In this document: positions 48,657 to 58,163 of the stretch, in pieces
Layout of the letters: each line of letters opens with the position of its first letter
How positions within the stretch are numbered: the stretch's first letter is position 1
Source: Bacillus sp. T3
Lineage (GTDB): Bacteria > Bacillota > Bacilli > Bacillales > Cytobacillaceae
Assembly (NCBI RefSeq): GCF_033449965.1
Contig: NZ_CP137761.1
Coordinates: 2,232,001 to 2,296,000 of the forward strand
DNA length: 64,000 nt
Direction: 5' to 3'
Notes under the pieces: generated by a model
Told to the model about the DNA's origin: nothing
The model's database searches: none
Seen by the model: only the letters and a program-made list of their open reading frames with translations
Translations under genes and position numbers: made by a program

Positions 48657-49271
48657 ATGAAAAAATACCTACTGGTGTTACTAACTTTTGTGTTGTTAGG
48701 ACTTTCAGCTTGCTCGTCAACTGAAAAAGCAGCTTCGGATAAATCAAGTGATGATACTAAAAAAGAAGATAAAAGCGAAGCTATCCAAGTTGATAAAGGA
48801 CTGCTGAATGTCGAGATTACTCTACCGGCTTCCATGTTTGAGGGTGAAGAGGCCGGAAATGATATTGCAAAAGCTGAAGCCAAAGGAGTTAAGGTTACGA
48901 AAAACGAAGATGGCTCGGTCACATACAAGATGTCTAAATTAAAGCATAATGAAATGATGAAGGAAATTGAAGCAGAGCTGACTAAAAACATTACAGATAT
49001 GAAAAATGATGAAGAATTAGCTTCAATTCAAGATATTACTTACAACAAATCGTTTTCAGAGTTTACTGTAACAGTGGATAAACCGGCTTATGAAAATAGC
49101 TTTGATGGGTTAATGGTGTTCGGACTTGGGGTGTCCGGTATGTATTATCAGTTTTTTAAAGGCATTGATTCCGAAGATGTAAAAGTTAACATTTCCGTTA
49201 TAGACGGAGCAACGGGTGAAGTATTAAGTGAGGCTGTCTATCCAGATGCATTAAAAGATATAGAGCAGTAG
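48657..49271 (+). CDS. Predicted lipoprotein, unknown function
   Basis: 204 residues. Signal peptide MKKYLLVLLTFVLLG with lipobox LSAC, a Ser/Lys/Asp-rich linker (20-45), then a compact domain with EITLPASMF and FTVTVDKPAYENSFDG. No enzyme motif. It would be anchored to the outer face of the membrane. GGAGAGG precedes the ATG. It is followed 33 bases later by another lipoprotein gene, probably one unit. Confidence 0.72.
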   Translation: MKKYLLVLLTFVLLGLSACSSTEKAASDKSSDDTKKEDKSEAIQVDKGLLNVEITLPASMFEGEEAGNDIAKAEAKGVKVTKNEDGSVTYKMSKLKHNEMMKEIEAELTKNITDMKNDEELASIQDITYNKSFSEFTVTVDKPAYENSFDGLMVFGLGVSGMYYQFFKGIDSEDVKVNISVIDGATGEVLSEAVYPDALKDIEQ

Positions 49272-49304
49272 GCAGTCTAAATTTTCAAAAGGGAGATGTT
49301 AAAA

Positions 49305-50069
49305 ATGATGAAAAAGGCTTTCTCGCTAATTCTTCTAGTATTCCTGTTGGTTACGGTTGGCTGTAATAATGAATATGCTGGTTCTTCAGAGGATAACAAT
49401 AAGACAAATGAAACCGAAGCAGTGAAAAACGGAAAAGAAGATAAGGATGAAAAGAAAGAAGAAGCAAAGTTAGAAATCGTTGATCAAACAAGTGGTGCTT
49501 GGGTTGACTCTATTGGTAGCGTGTGGGTGCATTCAGCTGCTGTATATAAAAATACAGGAAATGTTCCTGTTGATATTGGTGAAACACAAATGACCTATAA
49601 AGGGAATGATGGTTCGGTTCTTGGGACGAGTACGATGATTTATTCTGTCCCGGAAATTGTTCAACCAGGAGAAACTGCTTTTGTTGGTGAAAGTACAATT
49701 TTAGATGGTCAAACTGATGCTAATAATTTCAAAGAAACAGGCTACAATTTTGGTTTTGATCAAACCAGTGATGATCCAACCATTCTTGAAACATCGGCAG
49801 TTCAAGGCATCAAGGGGGATCAGTATATTCCGTACAAGGTTACGGGTATGGTAAAAAATACGACCAAAGTTAAGCAAGATGATATCCGACTCGCAGCAGG
49901 ATTATTTGATGGAGCTGGAAAGCTCGTTGGAGTATTAACTGGTTCAGTTGATATCGGGCTAAATCCTAGTGGAGAAGCAGGATTTGATTTATCATATCCA
50001 GAAATACCAAAGGAAGCAGTAGATAAAATTGTAAAGGTAGAGGTTAAGGCTTATGGGTTTAATTTTTAA
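49305..50069 (+). CDS. FxLYD-type predicted lipoprotein
   Basis: About 254 residues. Signal peptide with lipobox LVTVGC, an acidic/lysine-rich linker, then two similar beta-rich modules (VWVHSAAVYKNTGNVPVDIG and YIPYKVTGMVKNTTKVKQDD), each of the FxLYD/DUF3426-like design in which paired strands hold a Lys/Asn turn. Such domains mediate extracellular binding. ATG at 49305 is preferred, with GGGAG 10 bases upstream. Confidence 0.7.
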   Translation: MMKKAFSLILLVFLLVTVGCNNEYAGSSEDNNKTNETEAVKNGKEDKDEKKEEAKLEIVDQTSGAWVDSIGSVWVHSAAVYKNTGNVPVDIGETQMTYKGNDGSVLGTSTMIYSVPEIVQPGETAFVGESTILDGQTDANNFKETGYNFGFDQTSDDPTILETSAVQGIKGDQYIPYKVTGMVKNTTKVKQDDIRLAAGLFDGAGKLVGVLTGSVDIGLNPSGEAGFDLSYPEIPKEAVDKIVKVEVKAYGFNF

Positions 50070-50092
50070 TATTAATTGTTAAGGTGGCCGGT

Positions 50093-51076
50093 ATGTATAT
50101 TCAATTCTTTGCTCCATATTTTAATGCGCCTAGAGGGAATTCAACAACGATTAAGCGTCTTGTTCACTTTTTACAACATAAAAATATCAATACGTCTGTT
50201 ATTCCATACCTGGAAGACGATCAATGGTATCATGCGGATGCAGATATTTATCATATCTTACATGCAACCCGATTTATCAAATGGAAAAAAGAAAACAATT
50301 TTAATTTAAACCGTTCGTACCTTGTTACAATGGGTGGCACAGATATTAATGTCGATTTACAGGAAAGCATGGATGATGAGATGTTTTCCTTCTTAAATCA
50401 TGCTGCATTTATTACTGTTTTTACAGAGGATGCGAGGGATAAAGTCATTCAGTTATTCTCTGGGTGGCGCAATAAGACGGTTGTAATTCCCCAAGGTGTT
50501 TGGCTCCCTTGGAACATTTCACCAATTAATAAAAGGATGATTCCCCGCATTCTTCTACCTGCTGGTTTACGCCCTGTAAAAGATGTTTTGCATGCTCTTC
50601 CTGCTCTTGATGAGTTGATTCATGAATTTCCGAATATGGATTTCTCTATTCTTGGGGCGAAATTGGACGAGACGGTCTATCAACAGGTACAGGTAGAGTC
50701 TAAGAAACGTAACTGGATGAGGTATGTTGGGGTTGTCCCATATGAAGTGATGAAGGTTTGGTACGACCAAGCTCAAATTGTCATTAATACTTCAATATCT
50801 GAAGGACAATCGCTTGCGCTAATGGAAGCTATGGCAGTAGGGCGTCCGGTAATTGCACGAAAAAATGAAGCCAATCTCAGTTTGATTCGCCATAAACAAA
50901 CTGGCTGGCTTTATGAAACCATGGATGAATTTAAAGAGGCCGTTCATTCTATTGTAAATGATGTCTCATTACGTGAGAGTGTGATTCAGCAGGCAAAGGA
51001 TTGGATATTGGAATACAGTTCACCTGATAAAGAAACACTTTCTTATCTCAATTTATATAAGCAGTTAAATAAATGA
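50093..51076 (+). CDS. Family 4 glycosyltransferase
   Basis: About 328 residues, GT-B fold. TMGGTDINVDLQ in the N-terminal half and, in the donor-binding half, LLPAGLRPVKDVLHALPAL, YVGVVPYEVMKVWYDQAQ and SISEGQSLALMEAMAVGRPVI, the GT4 acidic EX7E-like region. The product and acceptor are unknown. The LRPVKD motif is shared with SenB-type selenosugar synthases, but senA-like and selD-like genes are absent. ATG at 50093 follows AAGGTGG. Confidence 0.75.
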   Translation: MYIQFFAPYFNAPRGNSTTIKRLVHFLQHKNINTSVIPYLEDDQWYHADADIYHILHATRFIKWKKENNFNLNRSYLVTMGGTDINVDLQESMDDEMFSFLNHAAFITVFTEDARDKVIQLFSGWRNKTVVIPQGVWLPWNISPINKRMIPRILLPAGLRPVKDVLHALPALDELIHEFPNMDFSILGAKLDETVYQQVQVESKKRNWMRYVGVVPYEVMKVWYDQAQIVINTSISEGQSLALMEAMAVGRPVIARKNEANLSLIRHKQTGWLYETMDEFKEAVHSIVNDVSLRESVIQQAKDWILEYSSPDKETLSYLNLYKQLNK

Positions 51077-51183
51077 TAAATGTTGGTTGATTAACTTTTT
51101 CATGGCTTAGAAATTCAGATGATTCAAACGTTCATGATAAAAAAACAAATTAACAAAGATGCCAGGGGAGAAGAAAAGGGAGC

Positions 51184-51867
51184 CTATTCTTCTCCTTTAA
51201 TTTCTTTAACGATTTCTTTTGCAAAATGCCCTAGACTCCCTTCACTATATCCTCGAATCACTTCGGGAGCTAAAGAAGTTAGCGCTCGTTTAATGTATTG
51301 GGATGAAAACCCTCTTTTAGTAAACTCCTCTTCAATCTCAATCGCTGCTTTGATCGCAAGATAGGTGGCTAATTTGTTCACATCCATTAAAGCTTGTTCA
51401 CTATCTATTTTTAGCGCTCCAAGACACTGATAGAGCTCAGCAATTTGCTCAGGTAAAGGGCTGTCGGTAATAAATAAGCCATTGCCATGCTCCATTAAGT
51501 CTCTCGAGTGACCCATATATTTCACTCCGAATACGTTAAGGATTGGAAATTTTGCCTTAATTTCCTTCGTATCCAGAGCGGTTGCCATATTAATTAATAG
51601 GGGAGCAGAAGCCGGGTTGGTTTGTGAATATAATGAAGAAATAAACGGAATAACACCTGTAGCAGGCAATGCTAAAATCAATACATCCGAGCGCCTTAGC
51701 TCGCTCTCTGAAAGACAATAACTATTAGAAAATTCATCAGCAAAATGTTGCGCTTTTGACATCTTAGGATGATAGGCCCCCATTTTAATATTATTCTTCT
51801 CCCAATGGGTCATCATCGCTGTACCTAATTTTCCTATACCCACTAAACCTATTTTTAACTGCTTCAT
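51184..51867 (-). CDS. ProC-like NAD(P)-dependent reductase
   Basis: About 227 residues starting with the dinucleotide loop IGLVGIGKLGTAMM, followed by LALPATGVIPFI and a C-terminal helical domain ending RGYSEGSLGHFAKEI. It resembles pyrroline-5-carboxylate reductases and F420-dependent NADP oxidoreductases but is shorter and lacks the ProC signature in full, so proline synthesis is not certain. GAGGTGC precedes the ATG at 51867. Convergent with the glycosyltransferase. Confidence 0.7.
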   Translation of the reverse strand: MKQLKIGLVGIGKLGTAMMTHWEKNNIKMGAYHPKMSKAQHFADEFSNSYCLSESELRRSDVLILALPATGVIPFISSLYSQTNPASAPLLINMATALDTKEIKAKFPILNVFGVKYMGHSRDLMEHGNGLFITDSPLPEQIAELYQCLGALKIDSEQALMDVNKLATYLAIKAAIEIEEEFTKRGFSSQYIKRALTSLAPEVIRGYSEGSLGHFAKEIVKEIKGEE

Positions 51868-52118
51868 TATTAGCACCTCAAATCAGACGTAGTCTAAGAA
51901 TATTATTTATCATTTTTATCTTATATTCATCATTTAATTAATTCAGCTATAACTCCATCATTTTTGTTTTATCTAATCTATTTTAAAATAATAACTATCC
52001 AAAAATTCAAAAAATTGGCACAAATAAACGATATTTCCTTTATGCTTTTTCTTATAATATTACTAGAGGGAATCAAGATTATCTTTTCCCCTCAATAAAA
52101 GGAAAGCAGGTGTTATAT

Positions 52119-52304
52119 ATGTCATTCGCTCATTTTGATGAACTGTTGGAGATTTGTTGGGGAATGGCAGAAGAGAAAGAGAATCAAATGATGATTAAGC
52201 CAGTTATTGAACAGTTAGATTTCCTGCAAAATTATGATCCAAATCATTTTTGGGAAAAGGAGGAAAAGGAAATAGTTAAAGAAAGGGAATTGATGCATGT
52301 CTAG
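52119..52304 (+). CDS. Small acidic protein, unknown function
   Basis: 61 residues (FDELLEICWGMAEEKENQ, then a lysine/glutamate-rich end KEEKEIVKERELMHV). No signal or membrane segment. A strong ribosome site (AAAGGAAAGCAGG) supports translation. Not recognised. Confidence 0.5.
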   Translation: MSFAHFDELLEICWGMAEEKENQMMIKPVIEQLDFLQNYDPNHFWEKEEKEIVKERELMHV

Positions 52305-52325
52305 AACATATATAGAAAGTCATTA

Positions 52326-52374
52326 ATCATCCGTCCAATTTTCCGTAAAAGGAAAAAGGGGGGATGATTTTTTT
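52326..52374 (+). terminator. Terminator after the small acidic protein
   Basis: ATCATCC and GGATGAT, with inner TTTTCC/GGAAAA, followed by a run of T residues. Confidence 0.8.
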
Positions 52375-52570
52375 GTTGCTTGGATGTATGAGGACGGTAC
52401 TTCTGCTTCTAAAAATTTCCCCAATAGTCGTGTTCAGGAAGCAACCGAAGTCCGAAAATCCCACACGCAGAATTAACGAAAAATTAACAAAAATATAGTT
52501 ATTAAAGTAAATAAAAATGTAAAATATTAGTAGAAGTATAATTTGTAAAGATCTTAACAGAGGTGGTTTG

Positions 52571-52795
52571 ATGAAATTAAAGAGTTTCATAGTTGCATTT
52601 GGGTCGTTTGTATTGACATCTACTTTATTTTATTTAGTTGGTTATTTATTTACTATACCTTGGTTAATGTTTCAATTTGAGTATACACACAATCCAAATG
52701 GGTTCTTTGTTTCAACAGGTTCATTGATTCCGATAATAATCGGTTTAGTGGTCAGTTTTATTGCCGAAAAGTATTATTTATACAAGTACGGATAA
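52571..52795 (+). CDS. Small two-helix membrane protein, unknown function
   Basis: 74 residues: helix one VAFGSFVLTSTLFYLVGYL, a polar loop (EYTHNPNG), helix two LIPIIIGLVVSFIAEKYY and a short tail. AGAGGTGG precedes the ATG. No family recognised. Confidence 0.5.
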   Translation: MKLKSFIVAFGSFVLTSTLFYLVGYLFTIPWLMFQFEYTHNPNGFFVSTGSLIPIIIGLVVSFIAEKYYLYKYG

Positions 52796-52862
52796 AGACT
52801 TGGTTAGGATCAATTATGATTTGTATTTGCATGGGTTAAATCAATAGTATACCCCAGTGAAC

Positions 52863-53085
52863 GGACATCAGATCCGTTATTCTCACAAAAAGTGTTGTTT
52901 TCATAGGTTAAAAGGACAACAGGTACGTTATTGAATAATTTACTAGCAGTATTGAATGTTTTTTATACAAATAAGGCGTCATATGTCCTCATAAACCTAG
53001 AAAGAAGTTAATTTTATTAAAATAAGGCCCTATATGTCCGATCAAAAATCGTGCTCATTCCAATCTGGACTGGGCTTTTTTTCAT
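52863..53085. repeat. Dispersed structured repeat, copy B
   Basis: Homologous to 28608-28854 in order and spacing of landmarks: GGACATCAGATCCGTTATT, CACAAAAAGTG, GGACAACAGGTACGTTATT, then AATAAGGCGTCATATGTCC, AATAAGGCCCTATATGTCC and the shared end CAATCTGGACTGGGC plus seven T residues. The two left motifs are inverted relative to the two right motifs, so both arms could fold together. No ORF inside. Confidence 0.75.
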
Positions 53086-53269
53086 TTCTCAAAAGATTAA
53101 AAAACCTAGTCGGAAAATCTTACATAAATAGATAAAGAATCACGAAATAAAAATATAATGATTAAACAACGTAATTAAACTTAAAAATTAATCATAAAAT
53201 AGCATTCTCATTTATAAAATCGAAGGAAGAGGCTTGTATTAAAAAAATGAGTCGAAGGGTGTTGTTGTA

Positions 53270-55425
53270 ATGACTCGGAAAGACATAAGCACCTCCGTGC
53301 CAAAAAAAGACCATAAAGGAAAAGTATCAGGGCAGCTGCCTTATATAAGTGACGTTAAATTACCAAATATGGTTTATGGTGTTTTATTCCGATCACCAAT
53401 AGCGTATGGAAAAATCAAATCCATTCACTTGCCAAACCTTCCTGAAGGGTATGATGTGGTTGGAGCAGAGCATATCCCTGGACCAAATTATGTAAAAATT
53501 ATACAACCAGATCAGCCTATTTTTGCCAATGAGTTCGTTAATTATATAGGTGAGCCAATCTTAATGCTGGTCGGACAAGAATTAGAAGTCCTGTACCGCC
53601 TTTTAGATGAAGTGAAAGTTGAATTCGAAGAACACGAAGCTGTTTATACACTTGACGAAGCGATCATGCAAAAATCAGCCCCCAGGGATTACGATGGCAA
53701 CCTATGAATTTGGCGAAAGCATGGATGTTATTTCAGCGATCGAGCAGGGAGCGCACCAAGTGATCCATGAAGAGTATGAAACAGGTTATCAGGAGCATGT
53801 ATATTTAGAGCCACAGGGAATGCTTGGGATTTATAAAGCTGATGAAATCGAAGTCCAAGGCTCAATGCAGTGTCTTTATTATATAAAAAACGCATTAATA
53901 AGTGCATTGGCCTGCGGTGATGACGAGGTAAGAGTCGTTCAAAGCCCAACCAGGCGGTGGTTTTGGCGGTAAAGAAGATTATCCTTCGATGATGGCTTGT
54001 CACGTAGCGGTAGCTGCAAAAGCACTAAAAAAATCAGTAATGCTTGTATTTGATCGATCAGAAGATATGGTTGTCACAACAAAAAGACATCCGGCAAAAA
54101 TCAACTATAAAACATCGGTAGATAAAGAAGGAAATATTCAAAGCATGCAGGTTGAAATCTTCCTTGATGGCGGAGCGAATTTAGGCTTAAGCTCTGTCGT
54201 TCTGCAACGAGCCTTAATCAATAGTGCCGGTGTGTATAACATTCCGCATTTTCATGCAAAAGGGTATGTCTTAAAAACAAACACCGTTCCAAACGGTGCG
54301 TTTAGAGGCTTTGGTGCACCGCAAAGCTTCGCCGGAATTGAAAGCCATATCGGACATCTTAGTAAACTGGCAAAAATCGATCCACTCCAATATAAACGTA
54401 AATACCTTGTCAAACAAGGAGACCCCACCATCACAAAAGGTCAATTCCGCGATCCAATCTTAATGGAACAAATGATTGATGACTTACTGAATAAAACCAA
54501 TTACCAAATAAAAAAGGAAGAGTTTCATCGCTTTAATCAACAAAATCACCGATATAAAAAAGGAATAGGGACCTCTCTTTTCCTGCATGGATGCGGATTT
54601 ACAGGCAGTGGTGAACGGGATCATATTAAAGCAACAGTAAAGCTGGCTAAAACAAAGGATGACAGAGTATCCCTAATGATATCCAACTCTGATATGGGAC
54701 AAGGTATTTTAACGACATTAAGTAAAATTGTGGCTCAAGAATTAGACCTTCCATATGAAGACATTATGTATCCTTATCCTGATACAAAAGTAGTTCCTGA
54801 TTCTGGTCCGACAGTTGCTTCCAGGACTACTATGATTGTTGGAAAATTACTGGAACGGGCCGCTAAACAGCTTAAGTCTCAGTGGCAATCAGGGGTAGAA
54901 CAGGAAGTCGTTGAGCACTATGTTCACCGCGAAATGATTCCATGGAACGAAAAGACTTTTACTGGAGATGCCTATCCTGCTTATTCTTGGGGCGTAAATT
55001 TCGTCGAAGTTGAAGTGGATAGTTTGACAGGTAATGTGAAATTAGAGAAGGTTTACGGAAATTATGAAGTTGGCAAAGTGATAGACGAACGGATTATGAA
55101 GGGTCAAATTGACGGTGGATTGGCTCAAGGCCTTGCATACGGTTATTTGGAAAAAATGACAACCAAAGAAGGCAAAATACAACAAAAGAGTATATCGGAT
55201 TACGGGCCACCTACCTCAATGGATGTTGTCACGATTGAAAGCAAGGTTTTTGATAATCCTTATGCTGATGGGCCATATGGGGCAAAGGGTGCAGGTGAAT
55301 TAACCCTAATTGGTGGTGCGCTGGCAATCCAATCGGCGATTGAAGATGCACTGCAAACATCATTTACGCAAATCCCGATTACACCTGGAAGTCATTATAG
55401 AAAGTCTAGCGATGAGAGAAGGTGA
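53270..55425 (+). CDS. pucD: Xanthine dehydrogenase-type molybdenum-binding subunit (frame broken twice)
   Basis: About 718 residues across two breaks. Family motifs: PGGGFGGKED at the molybdopterin site, VPNGAFRGFGAPQ, SDMGQGILTTLSK and GAKGAGELTLIGG with the catalytic glutamate. Breaks: CCCCCAGGG at 53680-53687 (one base extra; leads into ITMATYEFGES) and CCAGG at 53950-53954 (one C extra; corrected SPTGGGFGGKED). It oxidises purines or other N-heterocycles; exact substrate not resolved. Order large, [2Fe-2S], FAD follows the Bacillus puc style in a different arrangement. Confidence 0.83.
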
Positions 55426-55427
55426 AC

Positions 55428-55899
55428 ATGTTGATTAAATTTACTCTTAATGGTCAATCGGTAGAAACTGACGCTCCTGCAACAGGAAGATTACTAGATT
55501 TATTAAGGGAAGAGCTTGGGTTAATTGGAACAAAGGAAGGGTGCGGAGAAGGGGAATGCGGCGCCTGCAGTGTTTTTGTTAATAATCTTCTGCAAAACAG
55601 CTGTTTAATTCCAATCGGCTCGATTGCTGGTGCGGATATTCAAACGATTGAAGGTCTAAGTGAAACCGAGCAATTTAAGCTTTTAGATGAGAGTTATTCG
55701 ATTGCTGGTGGAGTGCAATGCGGATATTGCATCCCGGGAATGATCATGGCAAGTGCGGCACTTCTGTCAAAAAATCCTCATCCATCCGAAGCTGAAATTC
55801 GTGATGGCATTTCCAGGTAACCTGTGTCGGTGTACAGGCTACAATATGATTGTAGATGCGATTTCCTTAGCTGCTAAAAAGGGTGATGGCTTATGGTAG
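55428..55899 (+). CDS. pucE: [2Fe-2S] subunit of the molybdenum hydroxylase (frame broken)
   Basis: About 157 residues across one break. Plant-type cluster CGEGECGACSV, then the second site CGYCIPGMI and, after the break, LCRCTGYN. The break is at CCAGG (55813-55817); minus one G gives DGISSNLCRCTGYN. It carries electrons from molybdenum to FAD. ATG at 55428 follows GAGAAGGTG; it overlaps the FAD subunit start by seven bases. Confidence 0.87.
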
Positions 55900-56752
55900 A
55901 GACAGTCCTCTCGTATCGGTACGATCATTTAAACCAAACCATCGACAGGTTAAATAAGGAAAACTGTGCCATCATGGCAGGTGGAACCGATATGATGGTT
56001 CTTCACAAAAGTCGGCGAGGAGTGCCACCTAATATCAATAAACCCATTATTTTTATTGACCATTTGACCGAATTAAAGCACGTAAATTCTGTAAATAACG
56101 ACCTTCATATCGGGGCCTGCTGTACCTATAGTGAATTACTCCAACATCCGTCGATTCCCTTGCCCTTAAAGCACTCGATTAAAAACATTGCAGCACCTGC
56201 GATTCGAAACAGAGGGACATTAGGCGGGAATATCTGCAACGCCTCCCGGCAGGTGATACGCTGCCATTATTATATGTATACAATGCAAAACTACTGTTGC
56301 GCTCTGTCAATGGTGATCGCATGGTAGAGATTCGCGATTTTATTCAAGGTCCACGACGGGTTCAACGAAATCAAAATGAACTATTAGTTGAAATCATTTT
56401 ACCGTCAGTGTTAAATCAGGACTCCCATGTTGTATTCGAGAAAGTAGGCAACCGAAACGCTGATGCGATTGCGAAAGTTTCGTTTGCCGGTTTAATAAGA
56501 ATAAGCGAGAATCAAATCGTCGACGTCCGTTTTGCCTTTGGAGCTGTCGGTCCCACCATTGTTCGTTCCTACGACATTGAAAAGAAGGTACTTGGTAAAA
56601 CCCTCCCATTAGCTAAGAAAGAAATTACTGCTATTATCGCAGATTTTGCACAAATCCTTAATCCAATTGATGACCAACGTTCTACCTCAGTATACAGAAA
56701 AAGGGTTGCGCTCAATCTGTTGCGGTACTTCCTCGAATCGTATTGTTATTAA
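55893..56752 (+). CDS. pucC: FAD-binding subunit of the molybdenum hydroxylase (frame broken)
   Basis: About 286 residues across one break. FAD_binding_5 domain with IMAGGTDMMVLH and the FAD motif RNRGTLGGNICNAS; then the CO_deh_flav_C part with VFEKVGNRNADAIAKVSFA. The break is in CTCCCGG (56245-56249); one missing C gives NASPAGDTLPLLYVYNA. It hands electrons to NAD or another acceptor. Confidence 0.85.
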
Positions 56753-56760
56753 AATCCTCT

Positions 56761-57030
56761 ATTGACAAAAACGAAGCAGGGAGAAAGTCAAAGTGGTGAA
56801 TAAGTTGCTTCTATTGACCAAAACGAAGAGGAGAGAAAGTCAAAGTGGTCAATAAGGAGCTTCTATTGACCAAAACGAAGGGGAGAGGACGTTCAAAGTG
56901 GTCAATAAAGAGCTTCTATTGACCAAAACGAAGGGGAGAGAACGCTCAAAGTGGTCAATAAAGAGCTTCTATTGACCAAAACGAAGGGGAGAGAACGCTC
57001 AAAGTGGTCAATAAAGAATTTCAATTGACC
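56761..57030. repeat. Tandem repeat of a 53-base hairpin unit
   Basis: ATTGAC starts at 56761, 56812, 56865, 56918, 56971 and 57024, so the period is 51 then 53 bases, five full units plus a partial. Each unit is ATTGACCA, a roughly 26-base purine-rich core (AAACGAAGGGGAGAG...), then TGGTCAAT and an AAAGAGCTTCT spacer. ATTGACCA and TGGTCAAT are inverted repeats, so every unit can form a hairpin. Units three to five differ by only a few bases. No protein-coding signal. Confidence 0.88.
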
Positions 57031-57048
57031 AAAACAAAGTAGTTAAAA

Positions 57049-57095
57049 GACTTCTCTGAATTTCAATGCCGCATCGAAATTCAGAGAAGACTAAG
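57049..57095 (+). terminator. Hairpin after the tandem repeat
   Basis: CTTCTCTGAATTTC and GAAATTCAGAGAAG form a perfect 14-base-pair stem with an 11-base loop. No T tail, so it may block read-through only partly or serve as an mRNA boundary before xdhC. Confidence 0.6.
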
Positions 57096-57118
57096 AATAA
57101 ACAGGTGGTGAATACCAA

Positions 57119-57913
57119 ATGTTGCTTATGGAAAAAGTTGCCATACTGACACGTCAAAATAAAACCTTTGCTTTGGCCATGATTATCGAATCAAAGGGCT
57201 CGACACCTAGACATGTTGGAAAAATGATTGTTTACCGTGACGGCTCAATTGAAGGGACTGTCGGCGGGGGCTTAGCGGAACATTATGTGATTGAAGAAAG
57301 TGTGAAGGCGATTCAAAAAGGACAATCGACAATTGTTGAATACAAATTGAATAAACATGCGAAAGACGGCATTCAAATGAATTGTGGCGGTACGTTACGT
57401 GTCTTTATCGAAGTCTATACATGCAGGCCAGAACTCGTCCTGGTTGGGGCAGGACATGTGGGCTATGCAATGGCAAAGCTCGCCGATCTTCTTCAATATC
57501 CATATTACATTGTTGATGATCGAGTTGATTATTGCACGAAGGAACGATTTCCGAATGCCACTAACCTTTTTGTTCATGAAAATATCGAAACAGCCTTACT
57601 TCAAGCAAACCTTAATGAAAATTCCTATGTACCGATTTTTACGAAAGACTGTGATGAATTGGCATTAAAAACGGCTTTAAAATTTCCATGTGCCTATATC
57701 GGGATGGTCGCTAGTAAACGAAAGGTTATAAATATATTCGAAAAGCTAAAAAGCGAAGGTGTTACTCTAGAACAACTGGATCGGGTCTATTCACCTATTG
57801 GACTAGAAATCGGCTCAGAAACATCAGAGGAAATCGCGATCAGTATAATTGGCGAGATTATAAAAGTAAGCAGAACCATTAAGCCTATTAAAGTAAAACA
57901 ATTAAATCGATAA
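57119..57913 (+). CDS. pucA: XdhC/PucA-like molybdenum cofactor maturation factor
   Basis: 264 residues. N-terminal XdhC_CoxI part (AMIIESKGSTPRHVGKM, GTVGGGLAEHYV) and C-terminal Rossmann part (LVLVGAGHVGYAMAKLADL, AYIGMVASKRKV, YSPIGLEIGSETSEEIAISI). XdhC binds sulfurated molybdenum cofactor and inserts it into xanthine dehydrogenase. AGGTGG precedes the ATG. It completes the hydroxylase locus across the tandem repeat; the nucleotidyltransferase partner is probably the gene at 22391. Confidence 0.88.
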   Translation: MLLMEKVAILTRQNKTFALAMIIESKGSTPRHVGKMIVYRDGSIEGTVGGGLAEHYVIEESVKAIQKGQSTIVEYKLNKHAKDGIQMNCGGTLRVFIEVYTCRPELVLVGAGHVGYAMAKLADLLQYPYYIVDDRVDYCTKERFPNATNLFVHENIETALLQANLNENSYVPIFTKDCDELALKTALKFPCAYIGMVASKRKVINIFEKLKSEGVTLEQLDRVYSPIGLEIGSETSEEIAISIIGEIIKVSRTIKPIKVKQLNR

Positions 57914-58036
57914 AAGAAGTAAGAATCTTTTATATAGAAGGCTCTTATTTTGTTTTGAAATTATTTGATATCATGTAAGAATCAGTTAAACAAAATTTGA
58001 TAATTATTCCATCTGTATAATAAAAAAAGCTTAATA

Positions 58037-58062
58037 ACCTTCACCTTTTTGGGTGAAGGTCC
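58037..58062 (+). terminator. Hairpin after xdhC
   Basis: ACCTTCACC and GGTGAAGGT around a six-base loop; the T tail is poor. Confidence 0.5.
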
Positions 58063-58163
58063 TTTAGGTGGAATAATGTACAATTAGTCTATGTTTATAG
58101 AGGTATAATGAATCTATAAAACTATCACTGTTAAATACGAAGTGTAATTTGGAGGAATAAATA

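Noticed and set aside
50093..51076. Selenoneine (SenB) biosynthesis gene
   Set aside because: Only one short motif (LRPVKD) and a GTD segment are shared; no SenA-like sulfoxide synthase or SelD gene nearby, so called a generic family 4 glycosyltransferase.
56761..57030. CRISPR array
   Set aside because: The whole 53-base unit repeats, with no unique spacers between constant repeats and no cas genes in the window.
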